Positions 19,001 through 27,676 of a stretch of DNA of 64,000 bases are shown here, piece after piece (position 1 is the stretch's first letter; each line of letters starts with the position of its first letter). This DNA comes from Haloarchaeobius litoreus (lineage in GTDB: Archaea > Halobacteriota > Halobacteria > Halobacteriales > Natrialbaceae). A program made the position numbers and the translations under genes. Below the pieces are notes generated by a model that ran no database searches, was not told where the DNA came from, and was given only the letters and a program-made list of their open reading frames with translations. The stretch spans positions 372,001 through 436,000 of the forward strand of contig NZ_JANHJR010000004.1 of assembly GCF_024495425.1 (NCBI RefSeq), written 5' to 3'.

Positions 19001-20854
19001 GAGGTCGGCGTGCTCCTCGAGGACGTAGACGATACCGTTCGGGTCGTGGTGGCCGGCGTCGTTGTAGACGATGTCCGCCGGGAGCGCGACGATGGTGTAC
19101 TCGCGCGTCTCGCCTTCGTACTCGGGCTCGAACGCATCGAGGTACGGCTCGCACGGGTCGGCGTACGGGGCCCCGGGACGTATCTCGCCGCGCCTCGTGA
19201 GCGCCTGCTCCTCGTCGGGTTCGGGGTCCCGGAACTCGTCCAGGCCGGCCGCCCCGTACGGCGGGAACGGCGGGTCCTCGTTGAATTCGCCGGGGACGAA
19301 CTCCGGAAAGCCGGGGATGTCGTCGTCCTTCGAGAGGGGCGGGTCGTTCGTGGGGAGCTTCTGTAGCTCGTCGGTCTCCTTGTCGAGGATGCGCATGATA
19401 CCCCACATGCCCTCGCCGTAGTGCGGGAACAGGTGGCAGTGGAACAGCACGTCACCGGCACTGCCGTGTGCGCCGCCGGCACCGACCGAGAACGCCTCGC
19501 CGAAGTCCATGTCCGGCCGGACGGTGTCGAAGTCGCGGACCCCACCGAGGGGCCGGCCGAAGGCCGTCGTGAACGGCGTCTCGTACACCGCACCGAGGCC
19601 GACGCTCTGTGAGTCGACCGTGTCCGACCCGTCGTTCGGTGGAATCTTCTTCCACCGGTGGCCGTGCAGGTGGTGGACGTGGTTCTCCTCGACAGACGCG
19701 CCCACGGCGACCGCCTTGACCGGGTCACCGACGTACATCGGGTAGACGTTGTCACCCCCGCCGGGGTCGCCGTGCAGCCACGAGTTGTAGAACGACTCCT
19801 CAAGCTCCGAGTCCTCGTTCTCCAGCGACGGAATCCGGTTACCGGTCGGGTCCGCTCGGTAGTTGATGGCGTGGACCGTCTGCTCCTCGTCGCTGCCCGG
19901 GTAGGTCAACTGGCCCCCATCGGCGGTCTGAATACCCTCCGGAGTGTGGTAGTGGATCAGGAACTGTCGGTAGCTGACCCCCGGGACGAACCCATCCTCC
20001 GCCGCGTCGTCGGATATCTCGTCCGGGACGTGGATGTCCGCCTGCACGCGCCCTTGCACCTCCTCCCCTGTCAGCGGGTCGGTCCAGTACGCCCCCTGCG
20101 GGAACACCGAGATCGACCCGAACAGTCCGAGGGAGAGGAGGTTCGCCTGCTGTGGGCCGTCCCTCGCGCTGTCGTAGGCCTGGTTCGCCCCGTCGAGGAA
20201 GAAGTGGGTGCCGAGTTCGTCGGCGTACCACCGGTACGTGACGGACTCTCCCGGTTCGACGGTCGTGTCGGGGTTCTTCCCGACCGCCATCCCGTCGCTC
20301 TCAGCGACCTCGTAGGGGAGCGAGGTCTGGTGCATCGAGGCGGTCCTGTCGAGGTCGTTGTGGAACTCGATCTCGACGATGTCGCCACGCTGGGCGCGAA
20401 GCACGAGGGGCTGGATGAGCCGCGTATCCCCGTCTGCGCGCTTCCCGTCGGGGATATCGTCACAGAAACAGTCGTCGGCGTCGTCGTCGAAGACCACCCT
20501 GTTGTCGCAGGGTACCTTCCCGGAGAGGTCGCAGATGTCGTCGACGTCGTCCTCCAGTGCGTACATCACCCCGACGGGCTGGTGCAGGCCGTACCGGTTG
20601 TAGACGATGTCGACCGGTATCGCGTGGACGTCGAAGCGTCTGACCCGGCTACCCTCGTCGGGCTCGTCGGGGACGGTGCCTGCCCTGTTCGTGGCCGCGG
20701 CGAGGGGGGCCTCGTTCTGGATCAACCCACCCGCGGCGATCCCGCTGCTCGCAGAGAGGAACTGCCGGCGCGTCGGACGGAACCCCGATCGGACCGAGTC
20801 CGTCCCGAGATCCGTAGGCTCCTCGTCGGTACCTTGCCGCTCGTTGGTTGGCAT
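16064..20854 (-). CDS. Giant Tat-exported three-module multicopper oxidase-like protein
   Basis: A 1596-residue protein with a twin-arginine signal (FRPTRRQFLSASS, residues 26-38). Three repeated modules each start with a strand and the loop VDIVYNRYGLHQPVGVMYAL (about 81), ADIVYNDAGHHDPNGIVYVL (about 593) and TEIPYNDYGDHDPDGIVYAL (about 1090). Each has two cupredoxin domains. Module 1 carries the C-terminal-type copper motifs HHLHGH (about 394-399) and HCHLFPHYGEGM (about 472-483, exact HCHx3Hx4M). Module 2 carries the N-terminal-type motifs HIH (about 681) and HDH (about 726) but no HCH cluster. Module 3 has lost most ligands. A full type 1/2/3 copper set could therefore be assembled only from modules 1 and 2 together. 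The layout recalls MnxG-type manganese oxidases. A C-terminal beta domain of about 150 residues follows. Role: extracellular metal or phenol oxidation, by inference. Confidence 0.85.
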   Translation of the reverse strand: MPTNERQGTDEEPTDLGTDSVRSGFRPTRRQFLSASSGIAAGGLIQNEAPLAAATNRAGTVPDEPDEGSRVRRFDVHAIPVDIVYNRYGLHQPVGVMYALEDDVDDICDLSGKVPCDNRVVFDDDADDCFCDDIPDGKRADGDTRLIQPLVLRAQRGDIVEIEFHNDLDRTASMHQTSLPYEVAESDGMAVGKNPDTTVEPGESVTYRWYADELGTHFFLDGANQAYDSARDGPQQANLLSLGLFGSISVFPQGAYWTDPLTGEEVQGRVQADIHVPDEISDDAAEDGFVPGVSYRQFLIHYHTPEGIQTADGGQLTYPGSDEEQTVHAINYRADPTGNRIPSLENEDSELEESFYNSWLHGDPGGGDNVYPMYVGDPVKAVAVGASVEENHVHHLHGHRWKKIPPNDGSDTVDSQSVGLGAVYETPFTTAFGRPLGGVRDFDTVRPDMDFGEAFSVGAGGAHGSAGDVLFHCHLFPHYGEGMWGIMRILDKETDELQKLPTNDPPLSKDDDIPGFPEFVPGEFNEDPPFPPYGAAGLDEFRDPEPDEEQALTRRGEIRPGAPYADPCEPYLDAFEPEYEGETREYTIVALPADIVYNDAGHHDPNGIVYVLEEHADLVREGKLNPEPLVIRANVGDCVEITFKNEVTEENIAAIPADRTPDNSEGKPESVPIEEGGKSNHIHFVSYDLLGSDSLATGFNYRQDAPACEEAHYRWYADEEGTIFFHDHITGISDVMHGSFASLVVEPPGSEWRDPYSGDHIRSGTQAIIDPEEGDAYREFCIAYQDFAQLLDRDDELVNRNAEHNENAGVMALNYRNTPYYTRDDCDPAYVHSSYVHGDPSTPVFEAYEDDNVRFRLWQAVYEEQHNFNIHGKQLEPEGLDPQETVSQIIGTSEAFSFDLAADDYPGDRDEFEDLNENPSGLPIRDYVYGSLVVDDRWDGMWGLYREFGGEVDHLHPLPGEGTPDGEISRHELREMGHPAPWSDLDWSECGQLARLLYADDDCRAFPPDKDARQNDCIDGDPPDIAPNPGDPCPKGAPVKSFDVSAFTTEIPYNDYGDHDPDGIVYALDDHVEGICDGSLELTPLTLRTNVGDCVEVTLTNDIDFDEIDEDHAHPLMQTTRPWERSERISIHALRLDYDVLGSDGVTAGFNWDQTVGPGETITYRWFVNGTVGASVLFDHADLRSNRHHGAYGRIISEPEGVDYLDPYTAEPARQGLGDSTMLKRPDGPDRRNYSLAFADGQFILNEDDPDDCVVPPGPDVENPDDPCNQLGDAEDHGYQAINYRNEPFIRRFEKDADPADVYDSDIHDDPATPIPRALLGDPVTFRVHKTADKADGLVFHLAGHMWQRFRNVDDSEVIGVDDRFTVGKAKQIEPIGDAGGLTTSTGDFIYQETRQRRKLEAGYWGIFRVEKDISEFCNPIHPLPDQAHNVPLRERPNWVVLQGDITGGSRDDIVVLVPESVRSACGESALYLFEDVRYRHRITDLADANAHALVAYDDNQLVVTLEEEAGFDPTWLLQLLRNTELRVLGCPDDYCIDVESDDLTEVELEVVGSDGDESWELEVFPESVHQSRDSVTITWEDGSTFVLRGCTDLFD

Positions 20855-21189
20855 ACGGACGGGTGAACGACGATATCTCCCAATGTAACGTTTCGATTAT
20901 TCACGCATTCGGCGCTGAAATCACGTTAGCTGGATTCTACCCGTGGAAATCCCGTAACCACCCGTCACCAACTCGCAGCCGTTCGCCCGGTCACTGCCGC
21001 CAGACTGTGTTTGAAGGGTTCTGTCTGCTTCTCACGACTAACTGGTAACAACGTTGCCACCACCATCTCGTCACCGTCGGCGAGATGTGTACAGGCCGAG
21101 TACCGGCGATAACGGGCCGTTTGAGGCGCTCTCAGGTACGAATACGGTGACTACGGTTGTCTGCAGTCGCCAGGGTTCTCTGCCCGGTA
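20855..21189. other. Divergent intergenic stretch
   Basis: 335 bp between the start of the multicopper gene and the DUF6788-like remnant. It is AT-richer just upstream of the multicopper start (20880-20940), consistent with a promoter on the minus strand, but I see no clear palindrome or coding frame. Nothing else can be supported. Confidence 0.4.
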
Positions 21190-21285
21190 TCGGAGACCTC
21201 GACGACAACCGGTACTACGACTGGCAGTGGCGCCACGGGGAGCAGGGAAACCGAAGTAGTGCACCCCGGTCGACGGCGGGAACTG
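21190..21285 (+). pseudogene. Relic of a DUF6788-type gene
   Basis: The stretch reads DDNRYYDWQWRHGEQ and then, after a frameshift, K-P-K-stop-C-T-P-V-D, which aligns with NDNRYYYWQWREGDRVKSKYHSPVD of the intact gene at 15300-15617. The Tyr codon of the intact copy is a TAG stop here. Nucleotides of the core motif are nearly identical between the copies. It is a fragment of a duplicated gene, with no N-terminal half visible. Confidence 0.65.
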
Positions 21286-21350
21286 CCCGGGGTCCTCGAA
21301 CTCGCACGGACACGCCTATTGCGCTGGAGCACCCGCACTCCGATACCACA

Positions 21351-22769
21351 ATGCAGTCGCCCGCGAGCGCCCGTATCGCTGCTGCCGCGCCCGCCTTCGT
21401 CGAGCGAGCGTCGGCCGGCGAGCTCGCCGACTGGCTCGCGTACTTCGAGCCCGACGTGGTCGTGCTGCCCGGCGACGAGTCGGGCCGACGGGCCGCGAGC
21501 GCGTTGCGACGGACCACCGGCGACGACACCCTCGTCTTCGACCCGGGGGGACACGATCCGCTCAGCGGCTCCCGACGGGTCGGCGGGGTCGAACTGCACT
21601 TCGCGCCGACGACCGACGACCTCGCGACGGTCGACCCTGCCAGCACCGCGTTCGTCCTCTCCGGGCTGCTCTCTCTCGACGTCGACCGGGCGACGCTCTC
21701 GACATCGCTGGACGGGCTGACGGCGTATCGCGACGGGCTCGGGCCCGCCGCGGGCGACGACGCTCCCGTCAACCTCTCTGTGCGGCTCCCCGCGGGCTAC
21801 CGCCGCGAGTGGGAGGGGCTCCGGGTCGTCGGTGCGGGCGCGGACGCCGGGGTCGGTGACGAACCGCTGGTCGCGCTGGACTGCCGGGCCGACGGTCGGG
21901 TCCTCGAACGGTCACTGAGACGGTCGACCCTGGGACTTCGCGCCCTCGATGGCGTCGGGGAGACGCGTGCGCGACGGCTCCGCGAGGCCGGCTTCGGCAG
22001 CCGCGCGGCCGTCGCCGAGGCGGGGGTCGCGGCGCTGGCCGGACTCGACGGGCTGGGAGAGTCGTCCGCCGAACGCATCGCCGAGAGCGCCCGGGCGGTC
22101 GCCGCGGGCGAGGTCGTCCGTCGCTCCGACGCGCCGCTGCCCGGTGGCGACCCGGTGTTCGTCGACATCGAGACGGACGGGCTCTCCCCGACCATCACGT
22201 GGCTCGTCGGCGTCCTCGAGGGCTCGGCCGAGGACGGCACCTACCGCTCGTTCGTCCAGCGGGACCCCGACGACCCCGGTGGTGCCATCCGCGAGTTCCT
22301 CGCGTGGTACGACGCCGAGGCGAGGGGGCGTCAGGTCGTCGCCTACAACGGCTGGACGTTCGACTTCCCGGTGCTCGCCGAGCACGTCACCGAGTACTGC
22401 CCGGAGTTCGAGCCGGTCTGGGACGCGATGGACCGGTTCGACCCGTACCGCTGGGCGGTCAGGGACGACAACGCCGTCCTGCCTGGCCGCACGAACAAGC
22501 TGGAAGACGTCGCCGCCGCGCTCGGACACGAACCAGCCGAGACCGGCCTGACAGGGGCCGCGGTGGCGCGAGCCTACCGAGCCTGGATGGACGACCCCTC
22601 ACGGGCGACCGAACTCGACTGGGACCGCTTCGACGCCTACTGCGAGGACGACGTGCGGGCGCTGGCGACCGTCTGGACGGCGCTCGCCGGGAGCAGTCGC
22701 GTCGTCTCCGAGACACGCTCCGATCGCGGAGCGGACGAGACGACCCAGGGCACCCTCTCGGACTGGTGA
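21351..22769 (+). CDS. mrfB: MrfB/YprB-like exonuclease with helix-hairpin-helix domain
   Basis: A 472-residue protein. The middle holds two helix-hairpin-helix motifs, LRALDGVGETRARRLREAG (about 197-215) and LAGLDGLGESSAERIAESA, which bind DNA. The C-terminal RNase H-like domain has VFVDIETDG (D-x-E, about residue 268), VVAYNGWTFDFPVL and YCEDDVRALA (Tyr-x3-Asp), the DEDD exonuclease residues. In Bacillus subtilis the YprB (MrfB) exonuclease works with the YprA (MrfA) helicase to repair mitomycin C lesions; here a YprA-like helicase starts six bases downstream. The ATG at 21351 is chosen because upstream sequence encodes only the DUF6788 relic. Confidence 0.85.
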   Translation: MQSPASARIAAAAPAFVERASAGELADWLAYFEPDVVVLPGDESGRRAASALRRTTGDDTLVFDPGGHDPLSGSRRVGGVELHFAPTTDDLATVDPASTAFVLSGLLSLDVDRATLSTSLDGLTAYRDGLGPAAGDDAPVNLSVRLPAGYRREWEGLRVVGAGADAGVGDEPLVALDCRADGRVLERSLRRSTLGLRALDGVGETRARRLREAGFGSRAAVAEAGVAALAGLDGLGESSAERIAESARAVAAGEVVRRSDAPLPGGDPVFVDIETDGLSPTITWLVGVLEGSAEDGTYRSFVQRDPDDPGGAIREFLAWYDAEARGRQVVAYNGWTFDFPVLAEHVTEYCPEFEPVWDAMDRFDPYRWAVRDDNAVLPGRTNKLEDVAAALGHEPAETGLTGAAVARAYRAWMDDPSRATELDWDRFDAYCEDDVRALATVWTALAGSSRVVSETRSDRGADETTQGTLSDW

Positions 22770-22775
22770 GACACG

Positions 22776-25169
22776 ATGGGTCAGGACACACACACCGACG
22801 CGCCGACCGCGGCCGAGTCGCTCGCCGAGACGTTCCCGGACTACGAGGACCAGCTCCGCCACGCGGAGACCATCCCGCCCCGGCCCGCGCACACCGTCGA
22901 CCCGCACGACGTTCTGCGTGCCGACCTCGCGGGCCGGTTCTCGGACGCCATCGGCGAACTGTACACCCACCAGGCGCGGGCGCTGGACCGGCTCGCCGAC
23001 GGCGAGAACGTCTGCGTCGCCACCTCGACCTCCTCGGGCAAGACGTACGTCTACGCGCTCCAGGTGGCCCGGAACCACCTCGCCGACCCGGAGTCGACCG
23101 CGCTGCTCGTCTACCCGACGAAGGCACTCTCCCGCGACCAGGAGCAGGAGCTGAACGAGTTCTACGCCGACCTCGGGCTCGACCTCTCGGTGCAGGTGTA
23201 CGACGGCGACACGCCGGGCGACCGTCGCCGGCACATCCGCGAGCACGCCGATGTGATCATCACGAACTTCGCCGGCGTCAACACGTACCTCGGCCACCAC
23301 GGCGGCTGGCGTCGCTTCTTCGCGAACTGCGAGCTGCTCGCAGTCGACGAGTCCCACACCTACACCGGCGTCCACGGGATGCACGTCGCCTGGACCGTCC
23401 GTCGACTCCGACGCATCCTCGACCACTACGGCAGCGACCCGCAGATCGTCTGCACCTCCGCGACGGTCGGCAACCCCGCCGAGCATTCCGAGCGCCTCGT
23501 CGGCAAGCCCTTCGCCGTCGTCGACGAGGACGGCTCGCCACGGGGACGACGCGACGTGGCGTTCTGGAAGCCGCCCGTGGACGAGGACGAACTCGACGAC
23601 GACGCCGACTTCGAGGCGTTCCGGGCCGCCACCACCAGCCCGGTCTGGGAGGGTGCATCCATCCTCGCCCACCTCGGCCTCCACGGGCTCCAGACGCTTA
23701 TGTTCGCCCGCAGCCGGAAGAACGCCGAGCTCGGCGCGAAGTACGCCGGCGACGCCGCGAGCAAGCACCCGGGCTCCGGCTACGTCGACGTGGCACCGTA
23801 CCACGCGGGACTGGGCAAGGAGACCAGACGCGGCACCGAGTACGAGTTCAAGACCGGCCAGCTCGATGGCGTCACCTCGACGAACGCGCTCGAACTCGGC
23901 ATCGACGTCGGTTCGATGGACGCCACCGTCCTCACGGGCTACCCCGGGACGCGACAGTCGTTCTGGCAGCAGGTCGGCCGTTCCGGCCGCGGCACGAGCG
24001 ACGCGCTCTCGGTGTTCGTCGCCCGCGCCGACGCCATCGACCAGTACATCCTCGACGACCCGGAGTACGTCCTCGGCGACGCCATCGAGGACGGCGTCGT
24101 CGGGCTCGAGAACAACCCCGTCTACGCCGAGCACGTCCGCTGTGCTGCACACGAGAAACCTCTCACCGGCGACGACCGGGAGTGGTTCGACGGCGACCGG
24201 CTCGACCGGGCCGTCGGGATGTGGCGCGACGCCGGCCAACTCGCCGGCGAGCTCTCCCGGGGCGTGCGGTACATCGGGCCGCCACGCCCGCAGTCCGACG
24301 TGTCGATGTACGGCGCGGCCGACACCCAGTTCGTCGTCCGCCGTGCCGACGGCGACATCGACATGGAGCCGGTCGACCGCGACCGCGCCTACCGCGACCA
24401 CCACGAGGGTGCGCTGTTCCTCCACGCCGGCGCGCAGTACCTCGTCACCGAGTTCGTCGAGGATGCCCCGCAGCCGTACATCACGGTCGAGCGCGTCCGT
24501 ACCGACGAGTACACGGAGACGAGCTCCGAGAAGACGATTCGCGACCTCGAGGTCGAGGAGCGCCGCGAGCTCGGCGACGGCTACGCGCTGGCACACGGGA
24601 CGGGCACCGTCGAGATACACTACACCCACTACCAGCGCAAGAACATCAGTACCGGGCAGGCGACGACGCCGCTGCAGCCGACGGGGCTGCCGCCCGTCGA
24701 GCTCCGAACCGACCTGATGTGGGTCGAGACGCCGCCCGCCCTTCGGGACGACATCCTCTCCGAGGTCGGCGGGCTCGACCCCGCAACGGCGTCTGAGGGC
24801 GAGGTGATGGAGGTGTTCGGCGGCGGCCTCCACGGCGCTGAGCACGGGATGATCAAGCTCACGCCGCTCGAACTCAGGCTCGATACGGGCGACCTCGGCG
24901 GCCTGAGCACGCCCATGCACCCCGAGACCGGTGTGCCGACGTGGTTCATCCACAGCGCGGTGGCGGGTGGCCTCGGCTTCGCCCGGCGCATCTACGAGCG
25001 CGCCGAACCGCTCGCCCGGCGGACCCGCGAGCGCGTCGCCTGCTGTGACTGCTCGGGCACCGGCGGCTGTCCGGCGTGCATCATGGACTCCCAGTGCGGC
25101 AACCAGAACCAGTACCTGCACACCGAGGCGACGGTCGCCGTGCTGGACAGGCTTCTGGACAGGGCCTGA
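22776..25169 (+). CDS. mrfA: MrfA/YprA-like superfamily 2 helicase with DUF1998-type C-terminus
   Basis: A 797-residue helicase. Motif I is CVATSTSSGKTYVYALQ (about residues 77-93), motif II is LLAVDESHTY (about 190), motif III is VCTSATVGNP and motif VI is QQVGRSGRG (about 400). The C-terminus carries a four-Cys cluster, CCDCSGTGGCPACIMD followed by CGNQNQ, as in the metal-binding tail of MrfA/YprA. It overlaps functionally with the exonuclease gene six bases upstream, forming a likely two-gene DNA-repair operon. The arrangement predicts 3'-5' translocation on single-stranded DNA and excision repair without UvrA; that is inference from the bacterial pair. Confidence 0.9.
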   Translation: MGQDTHTDAPTAAESLAETFPDYEDQLRHAETIPPRPAHTVDPHDVLRADLAGRFSDAIGELYTHQARALDRLADGENVCVATSTSSGKTYVYALQVARNHLADPESTALLVYPTKALSRDQEQELNEFYADLGLDLSVQVYDGDTPGDRRRHIREHADVIITNFAGVNTYLGHHGGWRRFFANCELLAVDESHTYTGVHGMHVAWTVRRLRRILDHYGSDPQIVCTSATVGNPAEHSERLVGKPFAVVDEDGSPRGRRDVAFWKPPVDEDELDDDADFEAFRAATTSPVWEGASILAHLGLHGLQTLMFARSRKNAELGAKYAGDAASKHPGSGYVDVAPYHAGLGKETRRGTEYEFKTGQLDGVTSTNALELGIDVGSMDATVLTGYPGTRQSFWQQVGRSGRGTSDALSVFVARADAIDQYILDDPEYVLGDAIEDGVVGLENNPVYAEHVRCAAHEKPLTGDDREWFDGDRLDRAVGMWRDAGQLAGELSRGVRYIGPPRPQSDVSMYGAADTQFVVRRADGDIDMEPVDRDRAYRDHHEGALFLHAGAQYLVTEFVEDAPQPYITVERVRTDEYTETSSEKTIRDLEVEERRELGDGYALAHGTGTVEIHYTHYQRKNISTGQATTPLQPTGLPPVELRTDLMWVETPPALRDDILSEVGGLDPATASEGEVMEVFGGGLHGAEHGMIKLTPLELRLDTGDLGGLSTPMHPETGVPTWFIHSAVAGGLGFARRIYERAEPLARRTRERVACCDCSGTGGCPACIMDSQCGNQNQYLHTEATVAVLDRLLDRA

Positions 25170-25245
25170 GAGGCCACCGGCAGTGTCCACTGCGCCGTCC
25201 GATGTCGGCCACAGCGTTATCCGACCGGGCAGCGTATGTCATGAC

Positions 25246-25845
25246 ATGGCAGACGACAAACGCGGCAGGGAGAAACAGGCCCGCGACGAGGACATGCGAC
25301 AGCGGAAGCGCGCCATCCTCGAGGAGCTGGAGCGCACGAGCGAGTCCGAACCACGCGTCGACTTCGATTCTCTCGCCGAGGCCGAGGCCGCGCTCGAGTC
25401 CGTGCCCTTCCCGGCGACGGGACGGCAGGTCGTCGAGGTGATCGGCGAGCTGGAGCTCGACGCACCGGAGGGTCCGATGCGGGCCGACGACCTGCTCCCG
25501 AACGCGGACGCCGAGACGTTCGACTCACCGACCGAGGTCAGGTTCCGACTCCAGCGCCCCACGGTCGCCTCGGCGATGAAGCGCGTCGTGGAGGCGGCCG
25601 ACGAGGCCCGCAAGGTCGAACTGAGCGGCTCCCAGCGTGAGGCCTACGAGAAGACGTTCACGGCGCTGGAGGACCTCGCCCCGGACGACGAGGACGAGGG
25701 TATCCCGTACATCCGTGACTGGATACTCGACCGGATAGAGGACGATGGCGACCTCCCGGGCTCGCGTGCCGTCCGCCGTGAGGCTGCGAAGTTCGCCCGC
25801 AAGAACGGCTACCCCGTCAGCAACGACGAGTGGCTCGGAATCTGA
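25246..25845 (+). CDS. Conserved haloarchaeal protein, DUF5789-like
   Basis: A 199-residue acidic protein starting MADDKRGREKQARDEDMRQR, a charged helical N-terminus. The middle segment with ALESVPFPATGRQVVEVIGE and the later DSPTEVRFRLQRP resembles the DUF5789 fold seen in the protein at 51086-51448. The C-terminal third is helical and ends FARKNGYPVSNDEWLGI. No enzyme motif is visible. It follows the helicase by 76 bp and may be cotranscribed. Function unknown. Confidence 0.75.
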   Translation: MADDKRGREKQARDEDMRQRKRAILEELERTSESEPRVDFDSLAEAEAALESVPFPATGRQVVEVIGELELDAPEGPMRADDLLPNADAETFDSPTEVRFRLQRPTVASAMKRVVEAADEARKVELSGSQREAYEKTFTALEDLAPDDEDEGIPYIRDWILDRIEDDGDLPGSRAVRREAAKFARKNGYPVSNDEWLGI

Positions 25846-26154
25846 CCTCGAACTTCCCTCCCGGCCGCGGAGAGCGGTAGAGCTCCAGTAGCATCGAGTT
25901 ATCCGATGAAAGCTGCCCGGCTCGCGGCGGCGTCGACCCGGTGACGAACGCCGTCCTACTTTGTCGCGACGATTCATAACAAAGCGGCTGTGCGAGGTAC
26001 ACCCATCGTCCTGACGACTCCGACAAGCTCGTCGCGAGCGGCCGGGACGTCTCCAGTGCACCACGCGAGTTGTACGACGACTCGGCGGTGCGCGCGGTCA
26101 CGCTGGCACCACGCCCCGGCTCGAACGAGAGACGCGGTGACGGACCCACAACTC
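25846..26154. other. Intergenic stretch before the FAD oxidoreductase
   Basis: 309 bp. The AT-richer part near 25960-25990 could hold the promoter of the FAD oxidoreductase gene. The open frame extending upstream of 26155 has no domain similarity. I see no repeats or RNA gene. Confidence 0.4.
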
Positions 26155-27567
26155 ATGTCAATCGAAAACGTGCGAACCGACGAGGAACGAATCGAACAGC
26201 TCGAGGGGAGTCTCCGGGGGCAACTATTGCTGCCGGACGACGATAGCTACCACGAGGCGCGGCAGGTGTGGAACGCGATGATCGACCGTCGACCGTCGCT
26301 GATCGTTCAGTGTGCCGGGCCGGCCGACGTACAGGCCGCCGTGAACTACGCCCGTGAGACCGACCAGCTGGTCTCCGTGAAGTCCGGGGGCCACAACATC
26401 GCGGGCACCGCCGTGGGCGAGGACGCCGTCATGGTCGACCTCTCCGGGATGAACTCGGTTCGCGTCGACCCCGAGGCGAAGACAGTCCGTGTGGAACCGG
26501 GGGCGGTGCTCAACGAGCTCGACCACGAGACCCAGGCACATGGCCTGGCCGTGCCAGCCGGCTACAACTCCACCACCGGTGTCGCCGGACTCGCGCTCGG
26601 AGGGGGGTTCGGCTGGCTCTCCCGGAAGTACGGGCTGACGTGTGACAACCTGCTCGCTGCCGATGTCGTCACCGCCGAGGGCGAACTCGTTCACGCGAGC
26701 GAGGACGAGAACGAGGACCTCTTCTGGGGGCTCCGCGGTGGCGGTGGGAACTTCGGCATCGTCACCTCCTTCGAGTTCCAGCTCCACGAGGTCGGGCCCG
26801 AACTGCTGGCGGGACTGCTCGTGCACCCGTTCGAGGACGTGCCGTCGGTCCTCTCGGCGTACCGGGAGTTCGTCGCCGACGCACCGAACGAGGCGACGGT
26901 CTGGTTCGTGATCCGCGACGCGCCCCCGCTCGAGTTCCTCCCGGAGGAGTGGCACGGCGAGCGGGTGCTCATCCTCGCCGCCTGTTACGCCGGTGACCCG
27001 TCTGTCGGCGAGACAGTGCTCCAGCCGTTGCGCGACATCGGTGACCCCATCGCGGACGTCATCGGCCCGAACCAGTACACCGAGTGGCAGCAGGCGTTCG
27101 ACCAGCTCGGGTCCGAGGGGATGCGCAACTACTGGAAGTCACACAACTTCGAGGAGCTCACCGACGGGATGGTCGAGACGTTCGTCGAGTACGGGAAGAC
27201 GCTTCCCTCGGAGCACTCCGAGATCGCCTGCGCCCAACTCGGCGGGGCGATAAACGAGGTCGACGTGGAGGCGACTGCCTACCCCCACCGGGATGCGAAG
27301 TTCCTGATGAACCTCCACACTCGCTGGGAGGACCCCGACCGTGACGACGAGTGCATCGAGTGGACCCGCGAGTTCCACGAGGCCATGACGCCGCACGCGA
27401 CCGGTGGCGTGTACGTGAACTTCGTGCCCGAAACGGACGGCGGAGCCGAAGCGGCCTACCGCGAGAACTACGAACGCATGGTCGCGGTGAAGACGGAGTG
27501 GGACCCGGAGAACCGGTTCCGGCTGAACCACAACGTCGAGCCCGCGACCGGGGGACGGTCGCAGTGA
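26155..27567 (+). CDS. BBE-type FAD-linked oxidoreductase
   Basis: A 470-residue flavoprotein of the berberine-bridge/6-hydroxynicotine oxidase type. The FAD-binding domain has VSVKSGGHNIAGTAV, with the His that binds FAD covalently near residue 79, and KYGLTCDNLLAADVV, with the Cys that can form the second covalent link near residue 163. GLALGGGFGWLSRKYG and WGLRGGGGNFGIVTS are the phosphate loops. The C-terminal BBE segment ends WDPENRFRLNHNV. It probably oxidises a sugar or phenolic compound, with hydrogen peroxide formed. The start at 26155 gives MSIENVRTDEER; longer readings add no domain. Confidence 0.9.
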   Translation: MSIENVRTDEERIEQLEGSLRGQLLLPDDDSYHEARQVWNAMIDRRPSLIVQCAGPADVQAAVNYARETDQLVSVKSGGHNIAGTAVGEDAVMVDLSGMNSVRVDPEAKTVRVEPGAVLNELDHETQAHGLAVPAGYNSTTGVAGLALGGGFGWLSRKYGLTCDNLLAADVVTAEGELVHASEDENEDLFWGLRGGGGNFGIVTSFEFQLHEVGPELLAGLLVHPFEDVPSVLSAYREFVADAPNEATVWFVIRDAPPLEFLPEEWHGERVLILAACYAGDPSVGETVLQPLRDIGDPIADVIGPNQYTEWQQAFDQLGSEGMRNYWKSHNFEELTDGMVETFVEYGKTLPSEHSEIACAQLGGAINEVDVEATAYPHRDAKFLMNLHTRWEDPDRDDECIEWTREFHEAMTPHATGGVYVNFVPETDGGAEAAYRENYERMVAVKTEWDPENRFRLNHNVEPATGGRSQ

Positions 27568-27676
27568 GTGGTCGTATCCACCGGAACCGGACCACGCTAC
27601 CGCGTGCTCGTCCCGGTGAGTGACAACGAGGCCAGCGCGCGAGCACAGGCCGCCTTCGTGGCCGGACTGCCGTCGG

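Noticed and set aside
22199..25190. Open frames of over 860 codons overlapping the helicase on both strands
   Set aside because: They are high-G+C shadows. Only the frame 22776-25169 has helicase motifs and acidic composition.
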